Source of the DNA: Okapia johnstoni
Lineage: Eukaryota; Chordata; Mammalia; Artiodactyla; Giraffidae
Assembly: GCA_024291935.2 (NCBI GenBank)
Contig: CM044308.1
Coordinates: forward strand, 125,018,501 to 125,082,500
Direction: 5' to 3'
Length of the DNA stretch: 64,000 bases
Position numbers and translations under genes: made by a program. Positions 40,536 through 51,445 of this stretch are shown here, one piece after another (position 1 is the first letter of the stretch; every line of letters begins with the position of its first letter). Below the pieces are notes generated by a model, which was not told where the DNA came from, did not search any database, and saw only the letters and a list, made by a program, of their open reading frames with translations.

Positions 40536-41809
40536 AGTGATTTTATCTCCTTTGAAACCTGTTGTTCCTGGAAGGCTGTCTAAGGCATGATTAGGGATGA
40601 GGGGATTGGGGTAGGAAGGAAATGTTAGCGTAGAAAAGTCCTGGGGTTGGGGGTCCCAGAGATTAGATTGGCCAGCCTTCCACTCCATCAACCCCCAGGT
40701 GGGATTTCTGAACAAATCATGTCTAGCAGGACTTAGATAGGAAGTGGGTACATGAGAGTTCCTCCTCTCCCTTGTTCTGGACCAGTGAGCCAAGACTTCC
40801 TTCCCCATCCAGCCCTACCTGGGCAGGGAAGAGCTGCTCCCTTCCACAATGTTCAGCATGGAGAACAGACCTCTGCATTTCTTCTCTGAGTTCCTTCCAG
40901 ACTCAGGATTCCTGGAATGGAGCGCAGAATAGAAGGAGATGGCTCTTGCCTTTTGATATTTCCATCTTAGCATAAAGGGAATGGCACGGTACAATTCGAA
41001 CTAGAGGCACTGTGAAGAAGCTGTGGCAGGCCCATCACATATCTGGGACAGATATTGTAAGGTTGGTGAAGATATCCCAGAAGACCCACATGTCTGCCTT
41101 GGCTGGGCCAAGCACAGTGGAGCATGATCCAATGAGCAGCATCGTCTGCTTCCCATGTCCCAAAGGGCCTTCTCCTACACAGAGGGCAGACGGGCATCCC
41201 AAGCATGATGGCTGGTGCTGGCTGTGGGATACGGACATTGACTTCCAGGCTTCATCCAGGTTTTGTTCTTAACTCCACCTGTAGCTTGTGGCCAATTCAG
41301 AGAATGGTGAGGAGGTGAGGGTCTCCTCCTGGACCCGTGGCCTTATTGCTCCCTCTGCATACAAACTCTCAGCTGCTTATTTTGGCCTCGTATCCTTCTT
41401 GTGAACCCTGGCTCTGTTCTCTGGAGTCTTGGTCCCCTCCTACCCCTCTTTCTGTGCCACCTGTCCCTTGGGTTGCAAGCTCTACCATGCTGTATTATTT
41501 GTCAGTCTTGATGGGTGTGGCCTCTCCAGCTACCCTTACCCTGCAGTCCACCTCTAGCTCTGATGGGAATATCACTTTCTATTAATAGATGCCTTCCTTC
41601 TGGAAGAGTGAGGAGATGGGAAGCCTGGTGTTTGAAGGACTGAGAAGGGGTTTGAAATTAGTCATCTCTAGGCTACCATGTTACAGGGATTCTGCCTGAT
41701 TTGGAAGTTTCTGGAAGTCATTCAGCATGTGTAGGATAATACTGATTTATATTTGTTTCTAACGTCTTCAGGCTCAACCCCATAATAACAAGATCTGGGG
41801 TGCACATCC
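40536..41809. other. Intronic sequence, unassigned
   Basis: No repeat or gene identified. Several short ORFs without features. Confidence 0.35.
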
Positions 41810-42230
41810 CCTGTGTTAATTTCCTATTCCTGCTATAACAAATTTAACACTGACGTAAGTAGCTTAAAACAATGCAAATGTCTTGTCTTATAGTTCTGAA
41901 GGTCAGATGTCTGAAATGGGTCTCATTGGACTAAAATCAAGGAGTCATCGGAGTTCCATTATGGAGGCTCTAGGGGAAAATTCATTCATTTATTTATTTA
42001 TTTGCCTTTTCCAGCTTCGAGAGACTACCTGTACTCTTTGGTCCCTTCCTTCTCCATCTTCAAAGCCAGAAATGGCCGGTCAAGGTCAATGCCTTGGCCT
42101 CATTATTTTGGTCAGTTTCTGGCCCTCCTCTCTTGACAGAGTAGCGTCAAATCCCTCTAGAATAACAGATTCTTCTGTTTTGATCATCATTCTTTCAATC
42201 AATCCAAAGAGACAGAAATGAAACAAATCC
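41810..42230 (-). mobile_element. MLT1-like LTR, minus strand
   Basis: The reverse MLT1 text 'tcctattcctgctataacaa', 'tgtctgaaatgggtctcatt' and 'tctccatcttcaaagccaga' is clear. A short (TTTA)n stretch at about 41985-42003 interrupts it. Confidence 0.85.
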
Positions 42231-43488
42231 CCCTTCCCACCTCCTCCAACTTCCTCCACTCTTCTCCTGCCCCAAATTTAACCCTTCTGGCTGCATCAGT
42301 TACTCAATAGACACTCTCATTTATGTCAACATACACTTAAGGGAGAAGAGGAATACAGGAATGTACTGACTGTCTGGTGGTCCCTAGTATAGAACAACCT
42401 ATTTGGGTACAGAGAAGAAATAGTAAGACTTCTATACCTATGCATTTTAAATCTAAAAACCAAGAAACAAATTATGCTTTCCTATTACTGACTCTGAAGA
42501 TTGACACAGTGCCTTCATTCAGTCCAAATGTTGGATGGTCTTTTCTGGTTTTATCTGCAGATGAATCACAAGGAAGGTCCACAGCCAAGGGCCTGAAAAG
42601 GGCCTACTTGGAGATTAAATTATAGAGTCCTAGGAAGCACTGAAGTTAAAGGGTGCCTCATTAAGTGGTAATATGGCAAATACCATCAAATGTCAACTAA
42701 TTAGGCCTTCACAAAATGGACAAATGGCTTTAAAAGGGTTCTGCAAAGAAACTTTTGATTGTATCTGATTCTACTAGAGCAAGCACATCTGAGCATCAGA
42801 AAAATTGCTGAGATGATGACACTTCTTATAGGACAGTCTTCATCAGCCATGTGAAGTTAAGAGCAATGATAAGCTAATCAGCTGTGCCAAGAAATCATTT
42901 TTTGAAATTCAAAATCACCATGAAGAGTATTTGAACTATCGATTTATACCCACTACTGTTAAGATAAATCTCTTCCTCAATGTATATTGAGCAGGAAGTT
43001 ATTAATGTGATACAATCAAACCGTTCTAGTTTAATTACTAAATGTTCTGGGGATACTGTTAAAAAGCATTATTTCATCTTCTTCATTTTTAAAATTTAGT
43101 AACACTTGCATACAATTTATAAGAAAGGAAAGTTTTTATTAGAGGGTGCACTCAAAAATTTCTTACCGATAAAACATACAATCAAAAATACTTAGAGACC
43201 ACTCTTCTAGACCAGTAGCTTTGGGCTCTAATTCAACCATTGTTTCTACAATTGTTTGTCATTCACAATTCACATCTACTGTCTTATATGTAATTTCTTT
43301 GAATTGCCACCGTAATTCTGATAGGTAGGGTTTTTGTCATTTTAGAGTTGAGGATTCACAGCTCAAAGGAGTTATGGTTTGCTTCAAGACACATAGTTAA
43401 TAGAAACTAATATGTAGCAAGGGGTGAGCTTCGAGGGCTGTAAACTAGCCAAGATTGAATGCAAAATGGGCCAGTTTTAGAAAAATGG
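42231..43488. other. Intronic sequence, unassigned
   Basis: AT-rich; no gene or nameable repeat. Confidence 0.35.
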
Positions 43489-43665
43489 TTGTCATGAGTG
43501 GAATTGTGTTCCTCAAAACTTATATTGAAGTCCTAACCTTCAGTGCCCCAGAATGTGACCTTATTTGGAAATATGGTCTTGACAGAGGTATTTGAGTTAA
43601 AATATAAGCCATCCAGTTGGTAGTACTGTGTTATGGCAACCCTAGAAAACTAATACAATGATCCA
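43489..43665 (+). mobile_element. MLT1-like LTR with internal deletion
   Basis: The 5' part (ggaattgtgttcctcaaaac) and 3' part (ctgtgttatggcaaccctag) of an MLT1 LTR are joined with most of the middle missing. Confidence 0.75.
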
Positions 43666-44026
43666 TAGCTCTGAAAATGGTACAGGACCCTAAAATGTTT
43701 ACAACCACTGATATAATCCAGTGCAACCATGAGCAGCCCAGAGGCTGAGAGTGAGTTTTCCTAGGTGATATGGCTGAGTCTTACACATTCTGACTCTTAA
43801 GTTCAAGGTCAAGGTCAGGAGGGGTGACCTTGAATGTAGAGAAACTGGCCTGTCTCCTTCATCACTAGAAATGTTGTTGGTCCTGCCTTGGTGGTCTGCC
43901 TCCACCTGCCATGGCTCGCTATTCTGTCAGTGACTTTAAAGGAACAGGTCAAAAGTGTGTTTTGTCTTTGCCTTGATGATGATCTTCTTTTCTGGGGATC
44001 ATAGTCTTCCTTCTGCTACCCCATTT

Positions 44027-44217
44027 TGTGAAAGTTGCTCAATTGTGTCCGACTCTTTGAGAACCCATGGACTATACAGTCCATGGAATTCTCCAGGCCA
44101 GAATACTGGAGTGGGTAGCCTTTCTCTTCTCCAGGGGATCTTCCCAATCCAGGGATCAAACCCAGGTCTCCCCCATTGCAGGCAGGTTCTTTACCAACTG
44201 AGCTATCAGGGAAGCCC
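44027..44217 (-). mobile_element. Bov-tA SINE, minus strand
   Basis: From 'gtgaaagttgctcaattgtg' to 'gagctatcagggaagccc', body plus tRNA head in reverse. Confidence 0.92.
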
Positions 44218-44780
44218 CTGCCTTTACTTCCTTCCAAAACTTCACATTTGGCACTTCTGAGTCTATCAGAAAGAAAATAACCCCAACTGTAACTAAATAC
44301 ATATATCATCAGGGACATAGTTCATTGGCTTAACTCTCTAACTGGAAAGGGGTGGGGGAAAAAAAATCAGTGCATCTGGAACAAATTTACAAGTAAGGAA
44401 AGGATGACACCTGGGTAAAAAATGTTTGCCAAATGAACTTGGCAAAATGTAAGAGTTTCCCAGTTAAAACTAGGAACCTGTAAGTGAATAGTGACCTACT
44501 TATGAATGGACTGTAAATTGATGCTTGAAATTAATTTCTTGAATCATCTGATCAATTAGATGTTATTACACTGTAATCAGGCACTGTGTCAGGCACAGCA
44601 GTGAACAAAACTAATTTCCTGTCCTCATGGAGTTTTTATTTTAGGCGGGGGGAGAAACAGTAAACAAAATATATAATATGCTGGGTGGTGACAGGGGCCT
44701 GACTGAAGAAGATAAACTGGGACAAGGGGAGTAGAGAGTGACAGCTGGGGTGGGATTTGCTATTATATATAAGGTGCTGA

Positions 44781-46534
44781 TCAATGCAGAGAAATAGAGG
44801 AAAACAATAGAATGGGAAAGTCTAGAGATCTCTTAAAGAAACTTAGAGATACCAAGGGAACATTTCATGCAAAGATGGGATCAATAAAGGACAGAAATGG
44901 TAAGGACCTAACAGAAGCAGAAGATATTAAGAAGAGGTGGCAAGAATACACAAAAGAACTATACAAAAAAGATCTTCACCACCCAGATAATCACGATGGT
45001 GTGATCACCAACCTAGAGCCAGACATCCTGGAATGTGAAGCCAAGTGGGCCTTAGAAAACATAACTACGAACAAAACTAGTGGAGGTGACGGAATTCCAG
45101 TTGAGCTATTTCAAAGCCTAAAAGATGATGCTGTGAAAGTGCTGCACTCAATATGCCAGCAAATTTGGAAAACTCAGCAGTGGCCACAAGACTGGAAAAG
45201 GTCAGTTTTCATTCCAATCCCTAAGAAAGTCATTGCCAAAGAATGCTCAGACTACTGCACAATTGCATTCATCTCGCGTGCTAGCAAAGTAATGCTCAAA
45301 ATTCTCCAAGACAGGCTTCAAAAATATGTGAACCGTGAACTTCCAGATGTTCAAGCTGGATTTAGAAAAGTCAGAGGAACCAGATATCAAATTACCAACA
45401 TCCACTGGATCATCGAAAAAGCAAGAGAGTTCCAGAAAAACATCTATTTCTGCTTTATTGACTATGACAAAGCCTTTAACAGTGTGGAACACAACAAACT
45501 GTGGAAAATTCTTCAAGAGATGGGAATACCAGACCACCTGACCTGCCTCCTGAGAAATCTGTATGCAGGTCAAGAAGCAACAGTTAGAACTGGACATGGA
45601 ATAACAGACTGGTTCCAAATCAGGAAAGGAGTACGTCAAGGCTGTATATTGTCACCCTGCTTATTTAACTTACATGCAGAGTACATCATGAGAAACGCTG
45701 GGCTGGATGAAGCACAAGCTAGAATCAAGATTTCCGGGAGAAATATCAATAACCTCAGATATACAGATGACACCACCCTTATGGCAGAAAGCGAAGAAGA
45801 ACTAAAGAGCCTCTTGATGAAAGTGAAAGAGGAGAGGGAAAAAGTTGGCTTGAAACTCAACATTCAGAAAACTAAGATCGTGGCATCTGGTCCCATCACT
45901 TCATGGCAAATAGATGGGGAAACAATGGAAACAGTGACAGACTTTATTTGGGGGGGGCTCCAAAATGACTGCAAATGCTGACTGCAGCCATGAAATTAAA
46001 AAAAGCTTGCTCCTTGGAAGAAAAGTTATGACCAACCTAGACAGCATACTGAAAATCAGAGACATTACTTTGCCAACAAAGGTCCATCTAGTCAAACCTG
46101 TGGTTTTTCCAGTAGTCATGTGTGGATGTGAGAGTTGGACTATAAAGAAAGCTGAGCGCCGAAGAATTGATGCTTTTGAACTGTGGTTTTGGAGAAGACT
46201 CTTGAGAGTCCCTTGGACTACAAGATCCAATCAGTCCATCCAAAAGGAAATCAGTCTTGAATATTCATTGGAAAGACTGATGCTGAAGCTGAAGCTCCAA
46301 TCCTTTGGCCACCTGATGTGAAGAACTGACTCATTTGAAAAGACCCTGATGTTGGGAAAGATTGAAGATGGGAGGAGAAGGGGACAACAGAGGATGAAAT
46401 GGTTGGATGGCATCACTGACTCATTGGACATGAGTTTGAGTAAAGTCTGGGGGTGACAATGGGCAGGAAGGCCTAGCCTGCTGCAGTCCATGGGGTTGCA
46501 GAGTCAGACACAACTGAGCTACTGAACTGAACTG
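44781..46534 (+). mobile_element. Bov-B (RTE) LINE, 1.75 kb, with exact target-site duplication
   Basis: The 3' 1,754 nt of Bov-B, ending in actgaactgaactg. Exact 12-bp duplications ataaggtgctga at 44769-44780 and 46535-46546 fix both ends. The 5' truncation removes the endonuclease domain. Its well-preserved frame and exact duplication suggest a comparatively young insertion. Confidence 0.97.
44812..46321 (+). pseudogene. Bov-B reverse transcriptase, frameshifted
   Basis: An open frame of 389 codons (44812-45981) covers most of the RTE-clade reverse transcriptase. Visible parts include IPKKVIAKECSDYC near the start of the fingers/palm, FIDYDKAFNSVEHNKLW with the first catalytic Asp, GVRQGCILSPCLFNL, and the catalytic box RYTDDTTLMAE. 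The box is YTDD where Bov-B normally has YADD. The frame is lost at the 8-G run 45950-45957, and the C-terminal part continues in another frame (45965-46321, with GCESWTIKKAE and WRRLLRVPWT). The N-terminal endonuclease is absent, so this copy is not autonomous. It is a transposon relic, not a host gene. Confidence 0.95.
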
Positions 46535-47411
46535 ATAAGGTGCTGAAAAAAGGCCTCTCTGATAAGGTAGAGGGAAGAGTCTAAAAGAAGTGAGAGAGCA
46601 AGTCATGCCTGGGGAAAAAGTAAGGGCGAAGTTCCTGAGGTGGGAAGGTGGGGGACACGTTTTAGGGTAGAAAGGAAGCCCAACTGAGCACAATGCGAGC
46701 AAGAGGGAGGCAGGGAGGGAGGAGATGGTGCAGAGAGGGCGAGAGTTGGGACAGATCATACGGAGCCTTCTAGGCTACTGCAATGGTTTTGAATTCTTTT
46801 AAGAATGAGATGGAAAGCCAATAGAGTTTGAGGTAGAGAGGAGCCATGCAATGACTTCTGTTTAAAGAGATCTGCTGGATAATACATGGAGAATGGAATG
46901 TTAGGGAAGGAAGGGGGTAGGAGTTCAGGCAGAGAAACAAGGAAGCTAAGAGTCTCTTACATGTAATAACTCAGCCAAGGGAGAACGGCACCTGTCACCA
47001 AAGTGCTGGTGGTGAGAAGTAGCTGGGTTATGGATATAATTTGAAGGTGGAGTTGTAAGGATTGCTGATGGATTAGATGTAAGGCATGAGAAAAAATGAG
47101 GAGATCGTGAAAATCTCAAAGTAGATGGCTGGAGAAACTGGAAAACAGGCTACTTCCTGAGGTGCAGATGGTTGTGGGAAGAGCTGATTTGGTGGGCAGT
47201 GGTGAGGGGTCAAGAATTAAGAGTTCTGTTTCAGAAATTGTTTGAAATGCAGATTTGTGATCCAAGTAGAGGTATTGAGCAAGCAGTGAGAAGCAGGAGT
47301 CTGGAGCTCCGTGGAGACATCTGGTCTGATGTCATCAGATGGGAGTCATCAGAATACACATGATATTTAATATCATGGGTCTAGTAGACATTACCTGGGC
47401 AGTCTATCCAT

Positions 47412-47570
47412 GCTCGTGTTCATGTCCGACTCTTTGTGACTCTTTGAATTATAGCCTGCCAGGCTCCTCTCTCCATGGGGTTTTCCAGACAAGAATATTG
47501 AGGTGGGTTGCCATTTCCTCCCTCAAGGGATCTCCTATGTTTCCTGCATTGCAGGTGGATTCTTTACCAG
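47412..47570 (-). mobile_element. Bov-tA SINE, diverged and partial
   Basis: From 'cgtgttcatgtccgactctt' to 'gcaggtggattctttaccag'. The end of the tRNA head is missing. Confidence 0.85.
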
Positions 47571-48512
47571 CGGGTGTAGATAAAGAAGGTACAAGGTCCT
47601 GAATGTAACTCCAACTCTTAGAGATGGGAAAGACGCAGAGAAACCAGGAAAGGAGTTTGACAAGGAATGGCACTGAGACAAGAGGGGGACTAAAAGAGGG
47701 TGATTTTCCAGAAACCAGAGAAGGAAGGGTTAGGAGAGAGGATGATCAAAATGTATCAAGTGCCCATGAGTCAAGTAAGATACTTGTTGAGAACTGCCTA
47801 TTGAATCTAATGACATGGAGGAAACTATGATCTCATCAAGAGCTGTTTCAATGGAGTTATGGGGATAAAAACCAAAGTGGAGTAGAGTCTCAGATGATAC
47901 CAATATTCTGTTTCTTGAGCTGGGTAGTGGTTACACTAGTGTTAGATTATACGTGATATATTACATAATAAAACATTTCATAAACGGAAGGGAAGTTGAG
48001 ATAGTGATTATAGACAACTCTTTTGATAAGTTAGCTCTAAAGGGAGCAGGAAAAATGAGCTAGTAACTGAAGAAGGAGATAAAGGATACATTTTCTAAGT
48101 TTCAATGGTCATTTGTATCTGTGAGTGTTATAAATAGGGCATTCCAGTATGCACACATGAGACCGTGGTGTGTATTAGGTGCACAATGTGGTCTTTCATT
48201 ATGAAGTGTATGCAGTATGAAAAATACGTTCTAGAGAAACGTGCCTGGTTGTGGCTGGTGCTATATTTAGCATTGTTGCATCCTACCTGGGATGATTTGG
48301 TGATCTCTGTTGTTAATCTGTATCTTTGGGGTTGAGAATATAAATGTAAGAATAAAATAGAATTGGCAGGCTTAATCAAAGCTTGAAATTAAAGACAAAA
48401 GTGTTTAGGATACCATCAATTTACTATAAGTATATAAGCACCTACAATGTGTGAAGGATTGCTCAAACCTGTGGAAATGCAGAGATCAGCCAGAAAGCAC
48501 ATTGGCCCTCAG

Positions 48513-49415
48513 TTCAGTTCAGTAGCTCAGTCACGTCAGACTCTTTGCGATCCCATGAACTGCAGCATGCCAGGCTTCCCTGTTTATCACCAACTCCCGG
48601 AGTTTACTCAAACTCATGTCCATTAAGTTGGTGATGCCATCCAACCATCTCATCCTCTGTTGTCCCCTTCTCCTCCCACCTTCAATCTTTCCCAACATCA
48701 GGGGCTTTTCAAATGAGTCAGTTCTTCACATCAGGTAGCCAAAGGATTGGAGTTTCAGCTTCAGCATCAGTCCTTCCAATCAACATTCAGGACTGATTTC
48801 CTTTAGGATTGATTGGTTTGATCTCCTTGCAGTTCCAAAGGACTCTCAAGAGTCTTCTTCAACACCACAGGTCAAAAGCATCAATTCTTCGGCACTCAGC
48901 TTTCTTTATAGTCCAACTCTCACATCCATACATGACTACTGGAAAACCCATAGCTTTGAGTATACAGACCTTTATTGGCAAAGTAATGTCTCTGCTTTTT
49001 AATATGCTGTCTACATTGGTCATAACTTTTCTTCCAAGGAGCAAGCTTTTTTTAATTTCATGGCTTCAGTCACCATTTGCAGTGATTTTGGAGCCCCAAA
49101 ATATAAAGTCTCTTACTGTTTCCATTGTTTCCCCATCTATTTGCCATGAAGTGATGGGACCAGATGCCACGATCTTAGTTTTCTGAATGTTGAGTTTCAA
49201 GCCAACTTTTTCCCTCTCCTCTTTCACTTTCATCGAGAGGCTCTTTAGTTCTTCTTTGCTTTCTGCCATAAGGTGGTGTCATCTGCATATCTGAGTTTAT
49301 TGATATTTCTCCCGGAAATCTTGATTCCAGCTTGTGCTACATCCAGCCCAGCGTTTCTCATGATGTACTCTGCATATAAGTTAAATAAGCAGGGTGACAA
49401 TATACAGCCTTGACA
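48513..49415 (-). mobile_element. Bov-B (RTE) LINE, 0.9 kb, minus strand
   Basis: Reverse complement of the Bov-B 3' end (ttcagttcagtagctcagtc) through the C-terminal and late RT region. A 10-bp duplication tggccctcag at 48503-48512 and 49416-49425 sets its limits. Remnant frames (49066-49269 and 48859-49044, minus) encode KLNIQKTKIVASGPITSWQI and GCESWTIKKAE, but the ORF is broken. Confidence 0.95.
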
Positions 49416-49464
49416 TGGCCCTCAGGAGCTCACAATCTATTTAAAACTCCTTCATGTTAGGAAG

Positions 49465-49675
49465 GGCTTCCTTGGTGGCTCAGCTGGTAAAGAACCCGCC
49501 TGCCAGTGCAAGAAACACAAGAAACTTGGGTTCAATCCTTCCATAGGGAAGGTCCCCTGGAGAAGGAAATTGCAACCCAATCCAGTTTTCTTTGTGTGGG
49601 AAATTCCATAGACAGAGGAACCTGGTGGGCTATAGTCTATGGGGTTGCCAAGAGTCAGACACAACTGAGTGCATG

Positions 49676-49714
<39 letters not shown>
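49465..49714 (+). mobile_element. Bov-tA SINE ending in (AC)18 microsatellite
   Basis: Head gggcttccttggtggctcag, body, then tail gagtgcatgcatac running into a pure AC run at 49679-49714. The flanks gttaggaag (49456-49464) and gtaaggaag (49715-49723) differ at one position, so the microsatellite lies inside the insertion. Confidence 0.92.
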
Positions 49715-49716
<2 letters not shown>

Positions 49717-50162
49717 AAGGAAGAGTGCACCTAAGGCAGATGGAGGGAGGGTGTAAAGGGTGTGGAGATGTAAAAGGAGAAATGATTTTGACTGAGGAGA
49801 CCTAGGGACGGCTGGATTTGTACATCTGTGATGGATGGATGAAGTGCTACTTCAGAAGCAAAATGAGAGCATGAGCAGAGGAAACAGTGCAAAAGTGGGT
49901 CCAGGTCAAGAGTTGTGAGCATGAGAGATGGGACTAGAAAGTGACCTGGAGAACCCTGTGCTGAGGGTCTTGATGGCTACTTTGAGCAGTTTGTTGGGCT
50001 GCAGAGAACTGGGAAGCCATTGCCTTTAGGAGAACAGTGACAAGTATGTCCCCTGTTTTAGAAAGATACCTCTAGAGACAGCGTAAGGATGAACTGGAGA
50101 AAATAGGGGTAAGGAGGGCATGCAGAGGCTGTGCCAGGGCCAAGGAAGTCAGCACATGACTG

Positions 50163-50212
50163 TGCTGGTAAAGAACCCACCTGCCAATGCAGGAAACACA
50201 AGAGACTTGGGG
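50163..50212 (+). mobile_element. Bov-tA head fragment
   Basis: About 50 nt of tRNA-derived head (tgctggtaaagaacccacct ... aagagacttggg) without the Bov-A body. Confidence 0.75.
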
Positions 50213-50719
50213 AGAGGCAAGGGGGTAAAGGCATAGGTATCAGAACTTGCTGATGCCTGTGGGGCATTGTTGGCAGGTAGAAATCAAGGCTGACCCTTCC
50301 CCAGGTGTGCTTCCCTCAGTCACGCACTGAAGCCTCCCTACTAATCTGACGGTTCCTGTCAGAAGCCTGAACCCAGGCTTTTCCCATGTCAAGTCTCACA
50401 CTCGCATCCATCTTTACTTACTCCTTTGTGTATTAGCATCAGGTTGTGTATTTGATTCTCTCTCTGATTGGATATAAGGGCCTTTGAGGGATAGGACTAC
50501 AACTTTCTGAATCTTTATATCTATCATAGCACCTGGGACCAAATTATATGCATACTATGTGTTCAGGCTTTTTTTTTTAAATAAAATAATTTTGAGATAA
50601 CTGAGTGTGTAGATGTATCATTAAATAAGTCTGAAAATAGGGAGAAATTTGTTCAAGGAGAGTAGGAGGAAGTGAAAATTACAGAGGCCGAGTGGCATAG
50701 GCTTTTAGTATCAGACTTC
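50213..50719. other. Intronic sequence, unassigned
   Basis: No gene or assignable repeat. Confidence 0.35.
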
Positions 50720-51235
50720 TTTGGTTATTTATTGCTATGTAACAATCAAATCTAATACTTAGTTGACTGAATGCTTAGTGGTTGGAATAATAGTTGATGA
50801 TGTTTCACAATTCTGTGGGTCAGGAATTCAGGTGGGACTTGTGTAGGTAGGTTTTTTGCTCCACATAATGAGAGTCAGCTGGAGTATTGGCTCAACTGCT
50901 GCATTCGGCAAGCAGTTGGCTAGGCCAGAAGGTCAGAGGAGTCTTTCTTCACTTACCTGCCCTGGGCTCCTACATGTGGCCTCCTCTATCCACCAGCTGC
51001 TTCACAGCATGGCAATCTCATCTTAGGGCTGTCAGACTTCCCACGTGGTGACAAAGTTCCCAGTGCATGAAAGTATCTCTGCAGATCTTGTAAGGCCCTG
51101 CCATGGAAGTTACATGCATCCCTTCTGCCACATTCTATGGGTCAAAACAAATCACAGCACTAACCCATATTCAAGGGGAGGAAAATAGACTCTACCTCTC
51201 TGAGGGAGGACTGGCAGAGAGTTTGCGGCCATCTG
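50720..51235. mobile_element. Old LTR-like interspersed repeat, family unassigned
   Basis: The text 'ttatttattgctatgtaaca', 'cacaattctgtgggtcagga' and 'aatagactctacctctctga' belongs to a familiar mammalian interspersed repeat, probably an LTR of the ERVL group. I cannot name it or fix its orientation with confidence. Confidence 0.5.
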
Positions 51236-51239
51236 TAAT

Positions 51240-51445
51240 CCACCACACAGACATTCCTGGATTTGAACCCTGGATCCTCCTCTGATGGTAGTGTGCTTTG
51301 GGGTAAGTTATGTGAACTCTCTTAGCTGAGATAATATCAGTGTTATTGGATGCTAACATTGAAAGAGCTAAGGGAAAGAGATGATATGGTAAAGTGCCCT
51401 GGCATGTAGTAAGTGCTCAATAAATAATAGCTATTATTATTACTA
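51240..51445 (+). mobile_element. MIR SINE
   Basis: Forward MIR: 'tggatttgaaccctggatcc' and 'tagtaagtgctcaataaata', ending in atagctattattatta. Confidence 0.8.

Larger units (their letters stand above)
44570..48080 (+). mobile_element. Long ancient mammalian repeat, copy 1 (interrupted)
   Basis: The segments 44570-44780, 46547-47411 and 47571-48080 read as one old repeat: 'tcctgtcctcatggagtttt', then 'aggcctctctgataaggtag', 'agatggaaagccaatagagt' and 'tatagacaactcttttgata'. I know this text as a dispersed mammalian repeat but cannot give its family name. A Bov-B and a Bov-tA interrupt it. Confidence 0.6.
48430..50135 (+). mobile_element. Same ancient repeat, copy 2 (interrupted)
   Basis: The segments 48430-48512, 49416-49464 and about 49725-50135 carry the same type of text as copy 1: 'ggccctcaggagctcacaat', 'aggaaacagtgcaaaagtgg' and 'aactgggaagccattgcctt'. 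A minus-strand Bov-B and a plus-strand Bov-tA interrupt it. Family name unknown. Confidence 0.5.
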
